Part shown: piece by piece, positions 7,845 through 16,526 of the stretch
How the letters are laid out: every line of letters starts with the position of its first letter
How positions within the stretch are numbered: position 1 is the stretch's first letter
NCBI GenBank assembly: GCA_964649895.1
Contig: CAZYRX010000005.1
Location: 6,607 to 70,606 of the forward strand
Direction: 5' to 3'
Origin: Halanaerobium sp964649895
GTDB lineage: Bacteria; Bacillota; Halanaerobiia; Halanaerobiales; Halanaerobiaceae
DNA length: 64,000 nucleotides
The notes under the pieces: generated by a model
The model's database searches: none
What the model saw: the letters and a program-made list of their open reading frames with translations, nothing else
Told to the model about the DNA's origin: nothing
Program-made: the position numbers and the translations under genes

Positions 7845-9176
7845 TCAATATGTTGTAAGGTACTGGTCAATTTCCCATGTATGAACCTGTTTTTTGTAGA
7901 CAGACCATTCTATTTTTTTAGCTTCAATAATATGATTAAAAATATGTTCGCCTAATGTTTCCTTTATTAATTCATCTTCTTTAAGATAACCAACTGCTTC
8001 CATAATTGTAGAAGGAAGACTGGTGATTCCCCGTGACTTTCTCTGCTGATAATTCATTTCATAAATGTTATCAGTAGTTTGTTCTCCTGGATCAATTTGA
8101 TTTTTAATTCCATCCAATCCAGCCTTTAGCATCACAGCAGTTGCTAAATATGGATTTGCAGCAGGATCAGGATTTCTCAATTCTAATCTAGTTGCATTAC
8201 CTCTTGCAGAAGGAACTCTTACCAGAGCACTTCTGTTTTGAGTTGACCAAGAAATATACACTGGTGCTTCATATCCAGGTACTAATCTTTTATAAGAATT
8301 AATGGTTGGATTTAAAATTGCCGCTGTCGATTTAGCATGTTTTAAAAGTCCACCAATATAATAATATGCAATTTCACTTAATCCAAATTCATCTTCAGCA
8401 TCATAAAAAGCGTTTTCTCCATCTTTATATAAAGACTGATGTACGTGCATTCCAGATCCACTTTCTCCATAAATTGGTTTTGGCATAAAGGTAGCATGAA
8501 GACCGTGCTGCATAGCAATAATTTTTGTAACAAATTTAAAAGTTGCTATATTATCTGCAGTTCTTAAAACATCGGTATACTTAAAATCAATTTCGTGCTG
8601 TCCTGGAGCTACTTCATGATGAGCAGCTTCTACTTCAAATCCCATTTTTTTAAGAGCTAAAACAGTATCTCGTCTTGCATCTCCTCCAAGATCAATTGGT
8701 GATAAATCAAAATAGCCACCTTTATCATGGGTTTTTGTGGTAGGATTTCCTTCTTTATCCTTCTCAAAAAGAAAAAATTCTGGTTCTGGACCAGCAAACA
8801 TCTCATATCCCATCTCTTCAGCTTCTGCCATGACTTTCTTCAAAGTGCTTCTAGGACAACCCACAAAAGGTTCACCATCAGGTGTATATATATCACACAT
8901 CATTCTTGCAGTATGACCACCACTTGTTTCCCAGGGAAATACAACAAATGTATCATAATCTGGTTTTAAATACATATCGGATTCATGGATACGTGTAAAA
9001 CCTTCAATAGATGATCCATCAAACATTATCTTTCCGTCAAGTGCTTCTGGCAGCTGTTCAATTGTAATCGCAACATTTTTAATGATTCCTAAAATATCGA
9101 CAAACTGCAGTCTAATAAACTCAACTTCTTTTTCCTCTGCCATCCTTAAAATATCATCTTTACTCAACTTTGACAT
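7845..9176 (-). CDS. glnA: Glutamine synthetase type I
   Basis: Forms glutamine from glutamate, ammonia and ATP. 443 residues, the short GSI-alpha form typical of Firmicutes. Visible signatures: MFDGSSIEGF, the ATP-binding region with KPIYGESGSGMHVHQSL, and NRSALVRVPSARGNATRLELRNPD. The adenylylation-type insertion and Tyr loop of GSI-beta are not evident, which fits feedback and GlnR control. ATG follows the glnR stop by 2 bases, with GAGGAGG lying in the end of glnR, so both are one operon. Confidence 0.97.
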   Translation of the reverse strand: MSKLSKDDILRMAEEKEVEFIRLQFVDILGIIKNVAITIEQLPEALDGKIMFDGSSIEGFTRIHESDMYLKPDYDTFVVFPWETSGGHTARMMCDIYTPDGEPFVGCPRSTLKKVMAEAEEMGYEMFAGPEPEFFLFEKDKEGNPTTKTHDKGGYFDLSPIDLGGDARRDTVLALKKMGFEVEAAHHEVAPGQHEIDFKYTDVLRTADNIATFKFVTKIIAMQHGLHATFMPKPIYGESGSGMHVHQSLYKDGENAFYDAEDEFGLSEIAYYYIGGLLKHAKSTAAILNPTINSYKRLVPGYEAPVYISWSTQNRSALVRVPSARGNATRLELRNPDPAANPYLATAVMLKAGLDGIKNQIDPGEQTTDNIYEMNYQQRKSRGITSLPSTIMEAVGYLKEDELIKETLGEHIFNHIIEAKKIEWSVYKKQVHTWEIDQYLTTY

Positions 9177-9178
9177 CT

Positions 9179-9571
9179 TTAATTATCCTCCTCTTGGGAA
9201 TTTTCGTTTTTACTCAGGGAAAGTTTTTTTATTAGAGCTGAACGATTGGAGACAGGATATAATGAGTCAAGCCTCATATCCCCAAATTTATCATATGAAT
9301 CATTATAATCTAAATCATACTCCTGATGATTAATTTCTTCGAATTCAGGAGGTTTTAATATACTCCTAACCGTTTCTATACTATTACCCCTACTTAATAA
9401 TTCTTTAATTTTTAAAAGACGTTTAATATCACTTTCCGAAAAAAGCCTCTGATTGCCGCTGCTTCGTTCAGGAAATATCAAATCCTGTTCATCATAATAG
9501 CGTATTTGTCTTGAACTTAGTCCAGTTTTTTCTTTAGTTTCTTTCATTGTGATATTTTTTTCCCTTTTCAT
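9179..9571 (-). CDS. glnR: MerR-family regulator of the GlnR type
   Basis: 130 residues. Residues about 9-75 form a MerR winged helix (ITMKETKEKTGLSSRQIRYYDEQDLIFP, then SGNQRLFSESDIKRLLKI). GlnR represses the gln operon when glutamine is plentiful. The longest frame (start 9646) would run through a good sigma-A promoter and a palindrome, so the ATG at 9571 is taken; GGGAG lies 11 bases before it. The acidic C-terminal tail is where Bacillus GlnR senses feedback-inhibited synthetase. Autoregulation is inferred from the palindrome at the promoter. Confidence 0.85.
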   Translation of the reverse strand: MKREKNITMKETKEKTGLSSRQIRYYDEQDLIFPERSSGNQRLFSESDIKRLLKIKELLSRGNSIETVRSILKPPEFEEINHQEYDLDYNDSYDKFGDMRLDSLYPVSNRSALIKKLSLSKNENSQEEDN

Positions 9572-9590
9572 ATTTAACACTACTCCCAGA

Positions 9591-9621
9591 ATGTTATTAT
9601 TTGCTGCCGAAAGTATAACAT
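9591..9621. promoter_or_regulatory. Palindrome over the glnR promoter (candidate GlnR site)
   Basis: ATGTTAT (9591-9597) and ATAACAT (9615-9621) are exact inverted repeats 17 bases apart. The half sites resemble the TGTNA/TNACA halves of GlnR/TnrA boxes, but the spacing is longer than the classical 7 bases. The site overlaps the -10 box. Confidence 0.5.
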
Positions 9622-9640
9622 GAATAAAATCTGATGTCAA
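9612..9640 (-). promoter_or_regulatory. glnRA promoter
   Basis: Minus strand TTGACA (9640-9635), 17 bases, TATACT (9617-9612). It lies inside the longer possible glnR frame and thereby fixes the shorter start. Confidence 0.8.
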
Positions 9641-9680
9641 TCTCATGTCAGGAATTTAAAAACTCAAATAAAAAATTATT

Positions 9681-10553
9681 CTAATATCTATCTATAGTTT
9701 TAGCAGTTATTACAAAATCATTTTTTCTTGGCCAGTTCACTGCAATCTTTTCTGCTTTCTTCCGTGATCCATAAATCGCAAATACAGTTGGTCCACTCCC
9801 TGACATTAAATACAGTAGAGATTCAGTATTTTTCATTATATCTTCAATCTTTTTGATTTCACTACAAATTTTTCTGGCTGGCTTAGCTAAGTCGTTTTTA
9901 AAATTTAAATTCCAATCAATTTCCTTGTCAGATTTTATATTATCTATTATTTCTTGTATATTATAATTGTCATTATAATAATCAAAATCTTTCATTTCAT
10001 CATAAATACTAAATACCTCTGGAGTTGAAACACAAATCTTTGGAGTGACAACCACAAGATACATTTCACCAATGAAAGGTAAAAATTCAATCTTCTCTCC
10101 TCTTCCAGATGCATAAACTGTCCCACCTTCTAAACAATAAGGAACATCTGATCCGATTTCTGATAAATATTCTCTAATTTGGTTTAAATCAGCTTCTAAA
10201 TTATATAATTTATATAATCCCCTCATAACTGCTGCAGCATCAGAACTTCCACCTGCCATACCCGAAGCTATAGGTATGTTTTTTTGTATGTAAATCTCTA
10301 CTCCACGGTCAATATTATTTTTCTCAAAAAATAATTCTGCCGCTTTATAAGCCAGATTGTTTTCATCATTTGGTAAATCATAGTCTGAATTTTTTATAAT
10401 TATACCACCACTATTTTTTTTTAATTTTATTCTATCAGATAAAGAGATACTCTGCATTAGCATATCTAATTCATGATATCCATCATTTCTTAATCCCTTT
10501 ATATGAAGTACGAGATTTATTTTAGCTGGGGCATTTATATATATTTCTTTCAT
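9681..10553 (-). CDS. ispE: 4-diphosphocytidyl-2-C-methyl-D-erythritol kinase
   Basis: GHMP kinase of the MEP isoprenoid pathway. 290 residues. Motif 1 PAKINLVLHIKGLRNDGYHEL is typical of IspE; the ATP loop IPIASGMAGGSSDAAAVMRGL lies at about 92-112; the third GHMP motif is YLMSGSGPTVFAIY. ATG follows GGAGG by 6 bases. Upstream it is divergent from bioY. No other MEP genes are nearby. Confidence 0.96.
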   Translation of the reverse strand: MKEIYINAPAKINLVLHIKGLRNDGYHELDMLMQSISLSDRIKLKKNSGGIIIKNSDYDLPNDENNLAYKAAELFFEKNNIDRGVEIYIQKNIPIASGMAGGSSDAAAVMRGLYKLYNLEADLNQIREYLSEIGSDVPYCLEGGTVYASGRGEKIEFLPFIGEMYLVVVTPKICVSTPEVFSIYDEMKDFDYYNDNYNIQEIIDNIKSDKEIDWNLNFKNDLAKPARKICSEIKKIEDIMKNTESLLYLMSGSGPTVFAIYGSRKKAEKIAVNWPRKNDFVITAKTIDRY

Positions 10554-10634
10554 TTGAATCCTCCAATATAAATATTTTTTAACTCTTTAAATTCAAAAAC
10601 AATTGTGATAATATTATCTTTAATGATTTACAAT

Positions 10635-10649
10635 ATGACCTGAGGTCAT
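10635..10649. promoter_or_regulatory. Perfect 15-bp palindrome upstream of bioY (operator candidate)
   Basis: ATGACCT-G-AGGTCAT. It lies 20 bases before the bioY start codon and next to a TACAAT that could be a -10 box. It is not the usual BirA box (long spacer with GTTAAC halves), so the regulator is unknown. Confidence 0.45.
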
Positions 10650-10669
10650 TTATAGAAAGGGAGATAATA

Positions 10670-11179
10670 TTGCAGACAAACAAAATGATAAAAGCAGCAT
10701 TAATGACTGCTCTCACAGCTGTTGGAGCATACTTGATAATACCACTACCATTTTCACCTGTTCCTATTACATTACAAACTTTTTTTGTATTGTTATCAGG
10801 AAGATTATTGGGTAAAAAATATGGTGTTCTCTCACAAATTGTATATTTACTTTTAGGTGCTGCTGGTTTACCAATATTTTCTGGGGGACGTGGAGGAATT
10901 GGGATCCTTATCGGTCCCACAGGTGGTTTTTTAATTAGTTTTATTATTGCAGCTTGGATAGCTGGACATTATTCAGAAAATAAAATGAAGAACTTCTTAA
11001 TTTATACTGCTGCTGTAATTAGTAATTACATAATAGGAAGTATCTATTTTATATTGATTACTGGTACTGGATTGATATCTGCTTTAAATATGACAGTAAT
11101 CCCCTTTATACCTGGAGATATATTTAAAATATTATTGATTATCATAATTGCTCCAATTATTGAAAAAAGACTTAAATAG
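10670..11179 (+). CDS. bioY: BioY, biotin ECF transporter S component
   Basis: 169 residues with six likely membrane segments. Family hallmarks: LIIPLPFSPVPITLQTFFVLLSGRLLGKKYG and LLLGAAGLPIFSGGRGGIGILIGPTGGF, both typical of BioY. It binds biotin and works with the shared EcfAA'T module, not encoded here. The start is TTG 10670, 6 bases after AAAGGGAG; ATG 10685 is a weaker alternative. No biotin synthesis genes are near, fitting a biotin importer in an auxotroph, which is inference. Confidence 0.92.
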   Translation: MQTNKMIKAALMTALTAVGAYLIIPLPFSPVPITLQTFFVLLSGRLLGKKYGVLSQIVYLLLGAAGLPIFSGGRGGIGILIGPTGGFLISFIIAAWIAGHYSENKMKNFLIYTAAVISNYIIGSIYFILITGTGLISALNMTVIPFIPGDIFKILLIIIIAPIIEKRLK

Positions 11180-11185
11180 AACACT

Positions 11186-11497
11186 TTATCTAAAAGGCAA
11201 ATTATTAAAATCAAAAATCCTCTCTCTAAAATTAGGAAATATATGAACAGGTTGATAGTTTATTAGATAATATATATAATAAGCAGACAATAGAATAACT
11301 ATTAAAGGTACTAAAAACCAGAATCTGCTATTTTGCAGCAGAACATGAAGTCCATATATTATTAATAGAACAGGCCAGTAGTTTCTTAAAAAAAGTGCAA
11401 AATTCAAATTATACTGGCCCATAGTTTCTCCAAAAAATAATATACCGGCTATTATAAAGAGAAGTCCCATCAGTATCCTGTCTTTATTATTATTCAT
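11186..11497 (-). CDS. LiaI/LiaF-like small membrane protein
   Basis: 103 residues, three or four hydrophobic segments: GLLFIIAGILFF, YWPVLLIIYGLHVLL and WFLVPLIVILLSAYYIYYLI. The LFL-NYWPVLLIIYG block is typical of the LiaF transmembrane domain family linked to envelope stress. ATG 11497 is preferred to GTG 11506 because AAAGGTG is spaced 6 bases from it. It overlaps the PspC gene by 8 bases, so the two are coupled. It converges with bioY with only 6 bases between. Confidence 0.7.
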   Translation of the reverse strand: MNNNKDRILMGLLFIIAGILFFGETMGQYNLNFALFLRNYWPVLLIIYGLHVLLQNSRFWFLVPLIVILLSAYYIYYLINYQPVHIFPNFRERIFDFNNLPFR

Positions 11498-11954
11498 TAT
11501 TATCACCTTTTAAAAGCAAAAATCCTGCAGCAACTAAAATTAGCGGCCAGTATCTTTCCCAGTATAAATCTGGTATCCAGATATCAAGCAAAAATATAGA
11601 TCCTACAATGATTAATATTACTGCAAAAAGTTTTCTCCTTCTATTATCTTTAGAAGAGCTGGATTTATATTCTTCTCTTCCAGATTCTTCTTTGTAATTT
11701 TCATCTTCTTTACTTGATGTAGTTCTTTCTTCGATATAATAATCATCAGGCATATTTCTGCCATCTCTAACTGGTTCTTCTGACATTACAACCCAAGCAA
11801 TTAAATAAGCTATTAAACCAACACCTTGAAATAAGAATATAAATAATACTGCTAGTCTAATAAAAGTAGAATCTACATTAAAATATTCAGCTAGACCTCC
11901 ACACACACCTGCAATCATACGATCATTACGAGAACGATATAATTTTCTGTTCAA
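11490..11954 (-). CDS. PspC-domain membrane protein with LiaF-like C terminus
   Basis: 154 residues. Residues 1-62 are a PspC domain (KLYRSRNDRMIAGVCGGLAEYFNVDSTFIRLAVLF); then a charged linker of about 45 residues; then two hydrophobic segments with YWPLILVAAGFLLL as in LiaF. PspC proteins sense envelope stress. TTG 11954 is chosen because GGAAG lies 7 bases upstream; the longer TTG start at 11972 would precede that site. The following gene overlaps by 8 bases and repeats the LiaF-like part. Confidence 0.82.
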   Translation of the reverse strand: MNRKLYRSRNDRMIAGVCGGLAEYFNVDSTFIRLAVLFIFLFQGVGLIAYLIAWVVMSEEPVRDGRNMPDDYYIEERTTSSKEDENYKEESGREEYKSSSSKDNRRRKLFAVILIIVGSIFLLDIWIPDLYWERYWPLILVAAGFLLLKGDNNE

Positions 11955-12093
11955 AACAAATCTTCCTTTCAAAGTTGAATTTAAAATTTTACAATATACT
12001 TTTATAAAAAATATTTGCTTGATCTATTAGTTTAAATAATTATAATCTTATTATTTCTATGATAATAGTATCGCAGATTTATCTTTAGTTGTC

Positions 12094-12133
12094 AAAATAC
12101 TAACCGGACTGAAAACAGTCCGGTTAGTATTTT
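12094..12133. terminator. Strong bidirectional terminator after the ABC exporter gene
   Basis: An 18-bp perfect stem (12094-12111 with 12116-12133) around a 4-base loop, ending in TTTT on both strands. Its last bases overlap the stop codon of the exporter gene. It insulates that gene from the PspC pair downstream. Confidence 0.9.
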
Positions 12134-13859
12134 AAACAGCTAATTCATCTTTGAATTGTTCATTATACAATTGAGAGTATTCTCCGTCCTGACTTATCAG
12201 CTCACTGTGAGAACCTCTTTCAACAATACCTTCATCTGTTAAAACAATTATCTGATCAGAGTTAATAACCGTAGAAAGCCTGTGAGCAACAACAAGAGTT
12301 GTTCTTCCCTCTGCAAGTTTTTCCAGTGATTTTTGAATTATTTTTTCACTTCTGTTATCTAGAGAAGAAGTAGCTTCATCTAGAATAAGAATAGGTGGAT
12401 TTTTCAAAAAAGATCTTGCAATTGAGAGCCTCTGTTTTTGACCACCTGATAATTTGACTCCTCTTTCTCCTATATCAGTATCGTAACCATCTTTTAAAGA
12501 AAGAATAAAGTCATGTGCATTTGCTTTTTTAGCTGCCTCGATTATATCTTCATCTAAAGCATTACTATTACCATATGCTATGTTTTCTCTAACTGTTCCA
12601 TTGAAGAGAAAAACATCCTGCTGTACTATTCCAATATTCTTCCTTAGAGATTCAAGAGTAACATCTTTAATATTTATACCATCAATTTTGAGTTCTCCTG
12701 CATCAATCTCATAAAATCTCGGCAGCAGTTTTGTTAATGTTGATTTACCCGCACCTGAAGGGCCGACAAAAGCAATTGTTTCACCAGGTTCAATAGTTAT
12801 ATTTACATTCTCTAATACTTTATCATGATTATCATACCCAAATGTTATATTATCATATTCTATTAATCCCTCAACATCTTTTAATACAGCTGCATCTTCT
12901 TCATCAACTATTTCTGGATCTACTTCAAGCAGCTCTTTAAAGCGGCTGAAACCTGACATTCCTCGCTGAAACTGTTCATTAAAATTAACTAAACGTCGAA
13001 TGGGATTCATAAACATATTAACATAAAATAAAAATGCAACCATCTGACCTGTTGTAAGTGAACCAACGTAAATAAAGTAACCACCTGCAGCTAGAGTTGT
13101 AAGCATAATTAAATTGATAAAAAAATTCATTCCAGAATGGAATTTAGCCATATTTTTCATTGCATACTCACGAGAACGTCTATAATTATGGTTACCCTCA
13201 CAAAATTTTTCATTTTCATAATCTTCATTAGTAAATGATTTTACTACTCTAATCCCACTTAGACTATCTTCAACAATTGTGTTTACCTCTGCCATCTTTT
13301 CTCTGATTACTTTTAGAGCTTCATACATTTTTTCTCCCAAATGAAGAGAAAAGAAAAACATAATTGGGATTAAAGCAAAAGTAAATAGAGCCAACTGCCA
13401 ATGCATATTTACTAAGATTAGAAAAGAACCAATAAGCAGCATTGAAGAAATAAAAATATCTTCTGGACCGTGATGTGCAAGCTCCGAAATATTATTAAGG
13501 TCATTTACCACTCGGGACATTAAATATCCTACTTTATTGTTATCATAAAATTTAAAAGAAAGCTTTTGTAAATGGGTAAACAATTCTGAGCGCATATCAG
13601 TTTCCATTCTGATACCAACGACATGCCCCCAAAAATGTACTATATATTGAAACAAATATCTTAACAAATATAGTACCAGAAGTACTGCAGAAATTCTAAT
13701 CATCATATTTAAATTTCGCTGTGGAAAATAATCATCTATTAAACGCTGAATAAAAACTGGAAAAACTAAATCAAGTCCAGACATTAAAAAAGCACAAATA
13801 ATGTCTACAGTAAATAATTTCCAGTGATTTTTATAATAACTCGCAAATTTTTTTAGCAT
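12132..13859 (-). CDS. ABC exporter, fused permease and ATPase (MsbA/multidrug type)
   Basis: 575 residues. Residues 1 to about 320 contain six membrane segments of the type I exporter fold. The ATPase half has Walker A GPSGAGKST at about 368, Q-loop region IGIVQQDVFLF, signature LSGGQKQR at about 475, Walker B ILILDEATSSLD and H-loop VVAHRLSTV. It works as a homodimer, or pairs with another half. Substrate unknown; lipids or drugs are usual. It has its own promoter at 13885-13913 and a terminator at its end, so it is monocistronic. Confidence 0.92.
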   Translation of the reverse strand: MLKKFASYYKNHWKLFTVDIICAFLMSGLDLVFPVFIQRLIDDYFPQRNLNMMIRISAVLLVLYLLRYLFQYIVHFWGHVVGIRMETDMRSELFTHLQKLSFKFYDNNKVGYLMSRVVNDLNNISELAHHGPEDIFISSMLLIGSFLILVNMHWQLALFTFALIPIMFFFSLHLGEKMYEALKVIREKMAEVNTIVEDSLSGIRVVKSFTNEDYENEKFCEGNHNYRRSREYAMKNMAKFHSGMNFFINLIMLTTLAAGGYFIYVGSLTTGQMVAFLFYVNMFMNPIRRLVNFNEQFQRGMSGFSRFKELLEVDPEIVDEEDAAVLKDVEGLIEYDNITFGYDNHDKVLENVNITIEPGETIAFVGPSGAGKSTLTKLLPRFYEIDAGELKIDGINIKDVTLESLRKNIGIVQQDVFLFNGTVRENIAYGNSNALDEDIIEAAKKANAHDFILSLKDGYDTDIGERGVKLSGGQKQRLSIARSFLKNPPILILDEATSSLDNRSEKIIQKSLEKLAEGRTTLVVAHRLSTVINSDQIIVLTDEGIVERGSHSELISQDGEYSQLYNEQFKDELAV

Positions 13860-13884
13860 CTTCTCATTCCTTTTTTATAAATGT

Positions 13885-13913
13885 ATTATAACCTCCAAAA
13901 TTTATTTAGTCAA
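13885..13913 (-). promoter_or_regulatory. Promoter of the ABC exporter gene
   Basis: Minus strand TTGACT (13913-13908), 17 bases, TATAAT (13890-13885), leader about 20 bases. The remaining part of this 300-base gap (13914-14023) shows nothing I recognise. Confidence 0.8.
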
Positions 13914-14023
13914 CCTCTCGTAAGAATTTAAATTTTTATAATAATGGAGTAAAAAATTATGAGTCATTTTATTATAGTTTAATAAAATTTTTCTTATATT
14001 TAATGTTTGCTTTTATAGAAGTT

Positions 14024-14076
14024 AAAATCCCCTATATAGACAGATTTAGGTATATTATCTGCCTACCATAGGGGAT
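14024..14076 (-). terminator. Terminator of the pst-phoU operon
   Basis: ATCCCCTAT (minus, from 14076) pairs with ATAGGGGAT (ending 14027) and the inner part pairs further (CAGAT/ATCTG) with mismatches; TTTT follows. It lies about 85 bases after phoU. Confidence 0.75.
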
Positions 14077-14159
14077 TGTCTAGCTTTAAAAATATAGTAG
14101 GGTTCAACTATTTACTTTTATTATATTATTAACAAATGATAAAACTAAAGGTTTTAATA

Positions 14160-14810
14160 TTATTTTCTTTCTCCTGTTTTCATATATATAGTTCTTTCAC
14201 AAATGTTTGTAGAATGATCACCAATTCTTTCGAGATAACGGCTGATAAACATCAATGATGTCCCCTGCGGAATATTTTCGCAGTCTTCACTCATTATGCT
14301 TATCAACTCTGCTTGTATTTGTTCATCAAAAAGATCGACTTCTTCATCTCTTTCAATTACTTTACTAGCAAGTTCTAAATCCATATTAACAAACGCTCTA
14401 AGAGCATTCTGCAGTCTTTCTACCACAAGATCAGTCATTTTAGGTAAATTCTGCATTTGCTTAATTAATTTATCCTGTCCTATTTCTTTTACCCTATAAG
14501 CAATATTAGAGGCATGATCTCCAATCCTCTCTAAATCAGTTGCCAATTTAGAGATCACAATTATTTTTCTCAAATCTATAGCTACAGGCTGCTGTAAAGC
14601 AATTAAGCGCGTACATTTTTCTTCTAATTCCACTTCGTAATCATCTATAATATCATCATCTTCTATTATTTGATCAGCAAGTTCCATATCCTTATTTACT
14701 AATGATTCTATACTGTTACGAATACTCTCTCCGACAATGCTTCCCATTTTTAACATTTCATTTTCTAATTCTTTTAACTCTATGTGAAAACTCTTACGGG
14801 AATCACTCAT
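14160..14810 (-). CDS. phoU: Phosphate uptake and signalling regulator PhoU
   Basis: 216 residues, with two PhoU repeats each carrying the conserved metal/helix motif: ATDLERIGDHASNIAYR at about 80 and SRYLERIGDHSTNICER near the C terminus. PhoU couples the Pst transporter to the PhoR kinase. The longer frame begins at 14891, but ATG 14810 follows AAGGAGG by 8 bases and gives MSDSRKSFHIELKELENEM, the family start. It is the last gene of pstSCAB-phoU, 73 bases after pstB. Confidence 0.95.
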   Translation of the reverse strand: MSDSRKSFHIELKELENEMLKMGSIVGESIRNSIESLVNKDMELADQIIEDDDIIDDYEVELEEKCTRLIALQQPVAIDLRKIIVISKLATDLERIGDHASNIAYRVKEIGQDKLIKQMQNLPKMTDLVVERLQNALRAFVNMDLELASKVIERDEEVDLFDEQIQAELISIMSEDCENIPQGTSLMFISRYLERIGDHSTNICERTIYMKTGERK

Positions 14811-14883
14811 TTGATATTCCTCCTTAAACATCTTTTGAAATATTATACTCCATTTATAATAAGCTGTAAAGAATTCTGGGGTT

Positions 14884-15642
14884 TTATCCAAATCTACCTG
14901 TTATATAATCTTCTGTTCTTTGATCAGAAGGATTTTCAAAAATTTTATCAGTCTTATCAAACTCAACTAAATCACCCATTAAGAAAAATCCAGTATTATC
15001 TGAAACTCGGGCAGCCTGCTGCATGCTGTGTGTTACAATAACTATTGTATATTCTTTTTTTAATTCATCAATTAAATCTTCAATTTTTGCTGTTGCAACC
15101 GGGTCAAGAGCAGAAGCGGGTTCATCCATTAATAAAACTTCAGGCTTTACAGCTAAAGCCCTTGCAATACAAAGCCTTTGCTGCTGTCCTCCTGATAAAC
15201 CTAAAGCAGAGTCATTTAAACGGTCTTTTACTTCGTCAAATAACGCAGCACCTTTTAAACTTTTTTCAACAATTTCTTCTAATTCACTCTTGTCTTTAAC
15301 ACCATGAATCCTTGGTCCATAAGCAACATTGTCAAAAACAGATTTAGGAAAAGGATTTGGCTGCTGAAAAACCATCCCAACCCTTTTCCTTAGTTCAACA
15401 ACATCTATATTTGGCTTATATATATTTTCTCCATCAAAGAGTACTTCTCCTTCAACTCGCGTATCATCTATTAAATCATTCATTCTGTTTAAAGTCCTTA
15501 AAAAAGTTGATTTACCACATCCAGAAGGACCAATTAAAGCTGTCACTTTATTTTCTTCCATTGGCATACTTATATTTTTTAAAGCTTGAAAATCATCATA
15601 ATAAAAATTTAAATTTTTGACTTCCATTCTTTTTTTGATCAT
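14884..15642 (-). CDS. pstB: Phosphate ABC transporter ATPase PstB
   Basis: 252 residues. Walker A GPSGCGKST, the PstB-type TFLRTLNRMNDLI, Q-loop VFQQPNPFPKSVFDNVAYGPR, signature LSGGQQQRLCIARALA and Walker B VLLMDEPASALDP are present. It drives phosphate import with PstC and PstA. ATG 15642 has AAAGGAG 6 bases upstream. It lies 17 bases after pstA in the operon. Confidence 0.97.
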   Translation of the reverse strand: MIKKRMEVKNLNFYYDDFQALKNISMPMEENKVTALIGPSGCGKSTFLRTLNRMNDLIDDTRVEGEVLFDGENIYKPNIDVVELRKRVGMVFQQPNPFPKSVFDNVAYGPRIHGVKDKSELEEIVEKSLKGAALFDEVKDRLNDSALGLSGGQQQRLCIARALAVKPEVLLMDEPASALDPVATAKIEDLIDELKKEYTIVIVTHSMQQAARVSDNTGFFLMGDLVEFDKTDKIFENPSDQRTEDYITGRFG

Positions 15643-15659
15643 AATTTACTCCTTTCAAA

Positions 15660-16526
15660 TTAATTTCTTATTTTTTTACTAAATTTAATTCTCATCACTA
15701 TTGCTATTAAATTAATCAAAAGCACTAGAACAATCAAAACAACTGCAGTACCATAGGCAATTGGTATCTGTTTGGCAGGAAATGTCCCAGTTGATACAAG
15801 TGCATAAATATTATAAGGCAAAGCCATCACTTCAGAAAAAACAGATTTTGGCAGACGCATCGAAAAAAATGTTGCTGCGGTAAAAATGATGGGGGCAGTT
15901 TCTCCAGCTACTCTTCCGACTCCCAAAATGCATCCAGTAAGTATACCTGGCATTGCTGCAGGTAATACTACATTTTTAATTGTCTGCCATTTTGTAGCTC
16001 CAAGTGCTAAAGATGAACTCCTGTATTCATCTGGCACTGACATCAGTGCTTCTTCTGAGGCTCTGATTATCGTTGGCAATATAACTATAGCTAAGGTAAG
16101 AGAACCAGACAAAATAGATACTCCAAAACCAAAATACTTAACAAATACTGATAATCCAAATAAACCAAAGACTACAGATGGAACACCGGCAAGATTATTT
16201 ACTCCAATCCTGATTATCCTAATTATCTTACCTTTATGAGCATATTCAGTCATATAGATAGCTGCAAAAACTCCAAGAGGAGTTGCAGCAAGTATTGCTC
16301 CAGTAACCAAGTAGAAAGATCCTAGAATTGCAGGTAATATACCACCCTCAGTCATTCCATTTTTGGGCATAGAAAGTAAGAAGTCAAAGCTGATTATCCC
16401 TATTCCTCTTTGAAAAATAAAAAATATAATTATACCCAAAACAGCTAAAGAAATAAGCAAACATAAGCCTAATATATTAAAAACAATTTTTTGTGTTAAT
16501 TTTTTTTTCGTTAACTTTTTTTCCAT
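15660..16526 (-). CDS. pstA: Phosphate ABC transporter permease PstA
   Basis: 288 residues, six membrane segments, with GVNNLAGVPSVVFGLFGL and the cytoplasmic EAA-type loop ALMSVPDEYRSSSLALGATKWQTIKNVVLPAAMPGI. Its ATG shares one base with the pstC stop (TAATG), so translation is coupled. It forms the channel with PstC. Confidence 0.96.
   Translation of the reverse strand: MEKKLTKKKLTQKIVFNILGLCLLISLAVLGIIIFFIFQRGIGIISFDFLLSMPKNGMTEGGILPAILGSFYLVTGAILAATPLGVFAAIYMTEYAHKGKIIRIIRIGVNNLAGVPSVVFGLFGLSVFVKYFGFGVSILSGSLTLAIVILPTIIRASEEALMSVPDEYRSSSLALGATKWQTIKNVVLPAAMPGILTGCILGVGRVAGETAPIIFTAATFFSMRLPKSVFSEVMALPYNIYALVSTGTFPAKQIPIAYGTAVVLIVLVLLINLIAIVMRIKFSKKIRN

Noticed and set aside
10579..10920. 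113-residue frame on minus opposite bioY
   Set aside because: Antisense to a clear bioY gene; composition reflects the opposite strand code.
15023..15307. 94- and 84-residue plus-strand frames in pstB
   Set aside because: Shadows of the pstB code with no ribosome site or motif.
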